64,000 nt of DNA from contig JBEBFY010000007.1 of NCBI GenBank assembly GCA_040081715.1, forward strand, positions 62,001 to 126,000, read 5' to 3'. Each line of letters starts with the position of its first letter. The stretch's first letter is position 1. The DNA is from CANKJK01 sp040081715 (GTDB lineage: Bacteria; Acidobacteriota; Vicinamibacteria; Vicinamibacterales; UBA2999). The notes beneath the pieces were generated by a model. That model was given only the letters and a program-made list of their open reading frames with translations. It made no database searches and was not told where the DNA came from. The translations under genes and the position numbers were made by a program. Below are positions 60,296-64,000 of this stretch, piece by piece.

Positions 60296-61747
60296 TTACC
60301 TACTGGCGGCGACCTCCGCCGCAAGTTTCCGCAGAACCTCAGCCGTACTTGGGTGGCTGATGAGCATGGCCTGATTGACGGTGCCTTCCGCGATCTTCAG
60401 CGGGGTCTCACCTTTCTTGTTCTTGATGGTCAGGTCCGCGCCGCGCTGCACGAGGAGACGCGCCACGTTGTCGAGTCCATAGAACGCCACGCCATGCAGC
60501 GCCGTGTAGCCGGTGGAGTCCGCCTGCGCGTTCACGTCGCCGCCGAGTTCGATGGCCAGTTGTGTGGCGGCGATGCTTTCGTCCTCGGTGATCAGGCTGT
60601 CGCCGGCCACGCGGCCCACGCCGGCAGCCACCATCAGAGGGGTGACGCCTTCGTCGGACTTCTCCAGCGGGTTGGCCCCCTTGGAGACAAGCAGCTTCAT
60701 CACCTCAACGTCCGCGGCCAGCGCCGCGAGCCAGAACGGCGTGCCGCCGATGACCTTGATCTGCGCGAACATCCCGGTGCCGAACCTGGGAGGGCTTTTG
60801 ACGAGCCGTTGGTTGACGTTGGCGCCGCGGGCGACGAGCGCGTTGATGAGGGCGGCCTTGCCCTTCTTGATGCCGACCAGCGACGCCCACTCGCCGCCGA
60901 TGTCGGGATAGTCGTGGGTCTGCTGGCTTTCCCATTTGCCGACCGCCCAGTGCAGCGGGGTGAAGCCGGTCTTGTCCGCATTGGCGTTGGCACCGCGGTC
61001 CAGCATGAACATCGCCAGGTCGACGTGTCCTCGAATCGTCGCGACCAGCAGCGGCGTGCTTCCGTCGTTGGCCTCCTCATTGATGTCGGCGCCGGCAGCC
61101 AGAAGAAACGTCACCATGGGGAGATCCCCCATGCGCGCCGCGAAGAGCAAGGGCGTGAATCCACTGACCGACCGGGCCCTCACGTCGGCCTTCCGTTCGA
61201 CAAGCAACTGTGCCACGTCGTCGTGGTTCTCGGCGATCGCCCACATCAGGGCCGTCTGGCCCTTCAGGCTCTCGCGGGCGTTGACGTCCGCGCCGTGGGT
61301 GAGCAGTGCCCGCACCGCATCGATGCGTCCGACGCGCGCGGCCGTCATCAGCGGCGTCTCGCCGGACGGCAGGGGCTGGTTGACCTGGGCGCCGGCCGTG
61401 ACCAGACGCGCAATGGCTGGTGCGCTGCCGTTGACGCTGGCGAGCGAGAGCGGGGTGACTCCGTAGTCGTTGGCCAGGCCGGGTCTGGCTCCGGCGGTGA
61501 GCAGCGCGTCCATGATGTCCAGCGCGTTCCGGTGTGCGGCCCAGTGCAGTGCCGTGGCGCCGTCGCCCGTGCGGGCGTTCACGTCGATGCCAGGCGTTTT
61601 CAGCAGGGCACGAACGGCTGCGGCATCCTGCTGCTGGACAGCCTCGACGAGGCGCGCATCGGAGGCGGCCAGGGACACCGACGGAAGCAGGCAGGCCAGC
61701 AGCGTGGCGAGCGGCAGGAGACGGCCGGAAACGGAGCACGCGCGCAT
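60296..61747 (-). CDS. Secreted ankyrin-repeat protein C
   Basis: 483 residues from ATG 61747, followed by a signal peptide (GRLLPLATLLACLLPSVSLAA); an alternative GTG at 61771 would add eight residues. Repeats: DGATALHWAAHRNALDIMDALL, SGETPLMTAARVGRIDAVRALLTHGADVN, GQTALMWAIAENHDDVAQLL, DGSTPLLVATIRGHVDLAMFML. Like protein B it has an insertion with EWASLVGIKKGKAALINALVARGANVN, and it diverges from a DUF1592 gene, so the two are paralogous arrangements. Confidence 0.87.
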   Translation of the reverse strand: MRACSVSGRLLPLATLLACLLPSVSLAASDARLVEAVQQQDAAAVRALLKTPGIDVNARTGDGATALHWAAHRNALDIMDALLTAGARPGLANDYGVTPLSLASVNGSAPAIARLVTAGAQVNQPLPSGETPLMTAARVGRIDAVRALLTHGADVNARESLKGQTALMWAIAENHDDVAQLLVERKADVRARSVSGFTPLLFAARMGDLPMVTFLLAAGADINEEANDGSTPLLVATIRGHVDLAMFMLDRGANANADKTGFTPLHWAVGKWESQQTHDYPDIGGEWASLVGIKKGKAALINALVARGANVNQRLVKSPPRFGTGMFAQIKVIGGTPFWLAALAADVEVMKLLVSKGANPLEKSDEGVTPLMVAAGVGRVAGDSLITEDESIAATQLAIELGGDVNAQADSTGYTALHGVAFYGLDNVARLLVQRGADLTIKNKKGETPLKIAEGTVNQAMLISHPSTAEVLRKLAAEVAASR

Positions 61748-61780
61748 GGCGTTCAGGAGCCCTCGAAACACTCTAAGTCT

Positions 61781-61810
61781 TTGACATCCGAGGAATTGGG
61801 GCCGTAGGAT
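61781..61810 (+). promoter_or_regulatory. Candidate sigma-70 promoter for DUF1592 gene copy 2
   Basis: TTGACA (61781-61786), an 18-base spacer and TAGGAT (61805-61810) match a sigma-70-type promoter (perfect -35, four of six at -10). It reads into the DUF1592 gene at 61842. Confidence 0.5.
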
Positions 61811-61841
61811 AGCACACCGTTCAGGTGAGGATAACGCCGTG

Positions 61842-64000
61842 ATGTCGAGGTCCTGGGGAGCTGGCGTGGCGCTCTGCGCGCTCGTGTGTGGAACGGCCGT
61901 CCTGGCGGCGCCGCGTCAGTCGCCAGGCGCGCCTTCTGGCGCCATGGTGGCGGCCGTCGACACCCCCACCCAGGACGCCCAACGCGCGCTCCTGAACAAG
62001 TACTGCGTCACCTGCCATAGCAACAGGTTGAAGACCGGCGGACTCGTGCTGGAAGGCATCGACCTTCGCGACGTGGGCGGCCGGGCCGAGTTGTGGGAGA
62101 AGGTGACCCGCAAGGTCCACAGCGGCACGATGCCCCCGGCGGGGCAGCCACGTCCGGCGCGGGCCGACCTGAACGCGCTGGCTTCCTCCCTTGAGCAGGG
62201 ACTGGACGCGGCGGCCCTTGCGTCACCGAATCCCGGCCGTCCGGCCATCCATCGATTGAACCGCGTCGAGTACGTCAACGCCATCCGGGATCTGCTCGCG
62301 GTCGACATTGACGGCAAGGCACTCCTGCCCGGTGACGATTCCGGCTTCGGATTTGACAACATCGCAGACGTACTGACGGTCACGCCGGGCCTGCTGGACC
62401 GGTATCTCTCGGTGGCACGGAAGGTTGCCCGGCTGGCGCTCGGGGATACCTCGATCAAGCCCGTCGTGGAGACGGTGACGCGCCTGCCGGTGTTCCTGCT
62501 GCAGGGCGACCGCATGCATGAGGAGTTGCCGTTCGGGACCCGCGGCGGCGCCGTGGCCCGGCACACCTTTTCGCTCGACGGCGAGTACACCATCAAGGTG
62601 TTCCTGCAGCGCGGCACCATGAGTGGCGCCGTTCGCGGCCTCACGGACGACAACCAGGTCGACATCCGCCTCGACGGGGAGCGCGTGAAGTTCATTCTCG
62701 TGCCGAAGGCCGCGTCGCGCGGGTACGAGGTCGCCGACACCTCGGCGCCGCTCGAGGCGCGGGTGAGGGTCACGGCCGGCCAGCACACGATCGGCATCGC
62801 GCTGCTCAAGGGCACCACGGTCGTCGAGGGGTGGGGGCCATCCCGCATGCCGGTGGGCAGTACCTCGTTCGCGCAGGTGGACCGCACCTCCCAGGATGGC
62901 GGCGTGATTGAGATGGGCATCGACAGTGTGACGGTCGAGGGGCCGTTCAACGGCTCGGCACCGGCCGACACCGCCACGCGTCGCGCGATCTTTACGTGCC
63001 GGCCGGCCCGGGCGGCCGAGGAAACGGCCTGTGCCAGGCGGATTCTGTCGAAGCTGGCCTATCGCGCCTATCGCCGGCCCGTGACGGCCGACGACGTCGA
63101 CACCTTGATGACCTTCTATAAGACGGGCCGGGGCGAGGGTGCGTTCGACCGCGGGATCCAGTTCGCGCTGGAGCGGCTCCTGGTGGCGCCCGACTTCCTG
63201 TTCCGCGTCGAGGGGACGCGGGCGAAGGTGAAGCCCGGCACCGTGCATCAGCTCGATGACTACGAGTTGGCGTCGCGCCTGTCGTTCTTCCTGTGGAGCA
63301 GCCTTCCGGACGCGGCGTTGCTGGACCTGGCCGCGAAGGGCCAACTGAAGGCTCCGGCCGTGCTCGAGGGCCAGATCCGGCGGTTGCTGCGCGACGACAA
63401 GGCCGAGGCGTTCATCAGCAACTTCTTCGGTCAGTGGCTCTACACCCGCAATGTCTCCCAGGTCACGCCCGACCCGACCAACTACCCGGAGTTCGACGAC
63501 AATCTGCGCGCCGCCTTCCAGACGGAGACCGGCCTGTTTCTCGCCAGTCAGATCCGCGAGGACCGTCCGGTTGTCGAACTGCTGACGGCTAACTACACGT
63601 TCACCAACGAGCGGCTGGCCCGTCACTACGGGATCCCGAACGTCTACGGCAGCCACTTCAGGCGCGTGGCGCTGCCTGACGATCGCCGCGCGGGGCTGCT
63701 GGGCCAGGGGAGCGTGCTCACGGTTACGGCCTATGCCACGCGCACCTCTCCGGTGCTGCGCGGCAAGTGGCTGATGCAGAACATCCTGGGCACCCCGCCT
63801 CCACCGCCGCCGGCCAACGTGCCGCCGCTCGAGAACACGAAGGTCGAAGGTACGCTACGACAGCGCATGGAGCTGCACCGGAAGAACCCGGTGTGCGCGA
63901 CCTGCCATGCACAGATAGACCCGCTGGGATTCGCCCTCGAGAACTTCGACGCCATCGGCCGCTTCCGGGAGATGGACGGCACGGCGAGGGTCGACGCTTC
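61842..64000 (+). CDS. DUF1592 haem protein copy 2, 3' partial
   Basis: The frame starts at ATG 61842 (or GTG 61839; AGGTGAGG at 61823-61830) and is still open at the window end after about 719 codons. Signal peptide VALCALVCGTAVLAAP; CxxCH site in NKYCVTCHSNRLKTGG (about residue 50); HRLNRVEYVNAIRDLLAVDIDGKALLP (DUF1587); ASRLSFFLWSSLPDAALLDLA (DUF1592); AGLLGQGSVLTVTAYATRTSPVLRGKWL (DUF1588); and CATCHAQIDPLGFALENFDAIG near the end. Closely parallels the gene at 30515. The missing end should contain DUF1585 and, by analogy, a DUF1552 gene next. Confidence 0.88.
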   Translation, partial: MSRSWGAGVALCALVCGTAVLAAPRQSPGAPSGAMVAAVDTPTQDAQRALLNKYCVTCHSNRLKTGGLVLEGIDLRDVGGRAELWEKVTRKVHSGTMPPAGQPRPARADLNALASSLEQGLDAAALASPNPGRPAIHRLNRVEYVNAIRDLLAVDIDGKALLPGDDSGFGFDNIADVLTVTPGLLDRYLSVARKVARLALGDTSIKPVVETVTRLPVFLLQGDRMHEELPFGTRGGAVARHTFSLDGEYTIKVFLQRGTMSGAVRGLTDDNQVDIRLDGERVKFILVPKAASRGYEVADTSAPLEARVRVTAGQHTIGIALLKGTTVVEGWGPSRMPVGSTSFAQVDRTSQDGGVIEMGIDSVTVEGPFNGSAPADTATRRAIFTCRPARAAEETACARRILSKLAYRAYRRPVTADDVDTLMTFYKTGRGEGAFDRGIQFALERLLVAPDFLFRVEGTRAKVKPGTVHQLDDYELASRLSFFLWSSLPDAALLDLAAKGQLKAPAVLEGQIRRLLRDDKAEAFISNFFGQWLYTRNVSQVTPDPTNYPEFDDNLRAAFQTETGLFLASQIREDRPVVELLTANYTFTNERLARHYGIPNVYGSHFRRVALPDDRRAGLLGQGSVLTVTAYATRTSPVLRGKWLMQNILGTPPPPPPANVPPLENTKVEGTLRQRMELHRKNPVCATCHAQIDPLGFALENFDAIGRFREMDGTARVDA

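Overview
The window is high-G+C chromosomal DNA, densely packed with genes on both strands. I see no rRNA, tRNA, CRISPR array, prophage or insertion sequence. The gene content points to an Acidobacteriota bacterium, most likely of the Vicinamibacteria type (inference from gene content only). The pointers are an Oar-like TonB-dependent outer-membrane protein, DUF1592/DUF1552 haem proteins, three secreted ankyrin-repeat proteins, carboxypeptidase-regulatory/Vgb-like and multihaem c-type cytochromes, an M64 peptidase, and LpxD (a Gram-negative lipid A enzyme).

Layout. 1-5.4 kb: end of a TonB-receptor-like barrel, hisC, a Tat-exported dienelactone-hydrolase-like protein and a GNAT acetyltransferase. 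5.4-5.8 kb: remnant of a PLP-dependent decarboxylase whose middle has been deleted. 5.8-9.8 kb: a membrane sulfatase-like protein, then a yqjD/yqjE/third-gene envelope-stress-like trio ending in an SQR-like flavoprotein. 9.9-14.6 kb: secreted ankyrin protein, haem-motif/beta-propeller protein and dihaem cytochrome. 14.6-21 kb: lpxD, bacilliredoxin, an uncharacterised secreted protein overlapping an M64 peptidase, M32 carboxypeptidase, and a TlpA-like thioredoxin with a Cys-rich tail. 21-24.4 kb: putative Na+/H+ antiporter and ammonium transporter 1. 24.9-29.2 kb: fused isobutyryl-CoA mutase icmF with a divergent TetR regulator. 29.2-34.6 kb: DUF1552-DUF1592 operon divergent from an ankyrin gene. 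34.6-42 kb: ACT-domain protein, reaction-centre-type cytochrome, MFS pump, aceK-icd and two small secreted proteins. 42-45.6 kb: porin plus ammonium transporter 2, and a DUF2490 protein. 45.6-52.5 kb: SulP transporter-DabA-DabB-extra NuoM-like subunit, a candidate inorganic-carbon uptake operon. 53.3-57.8 kb: glnD-glnB facing a NifA-like sigma-54 activator. 57.8-60.2 kb: ArsA-like ATPase/cory-CC-star pair and a dihaem cytochrome. 60.3-64 kb: a second ankyrin gene divergent from a second DUF1592 gene, which runs off the window.

Two themes recur. The first is nitrogen/carbon control. Two Amt channels, a porin, GlnD, PII and a NifA-type activator lie within about 35 kb. Candidate -24/-12 (sigma-54) promoters precede ammonium transporter 1 and the porin gene, and the DAB-like bicarbonate system sits directly beside glnD. 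The second is the repeated pairing of a secreted ankyrin protein with a divergent DUF1592 (plus DUF1552) haem-protein unit, present twice. The most distinctive system is the four-gene SulP-DabA-DabB-NuoM-like operon. The internally deleted PLP-enzyme pseudogene and a run of four back-to-back hairpins at 34.6 kb are the clearest structural oddities.
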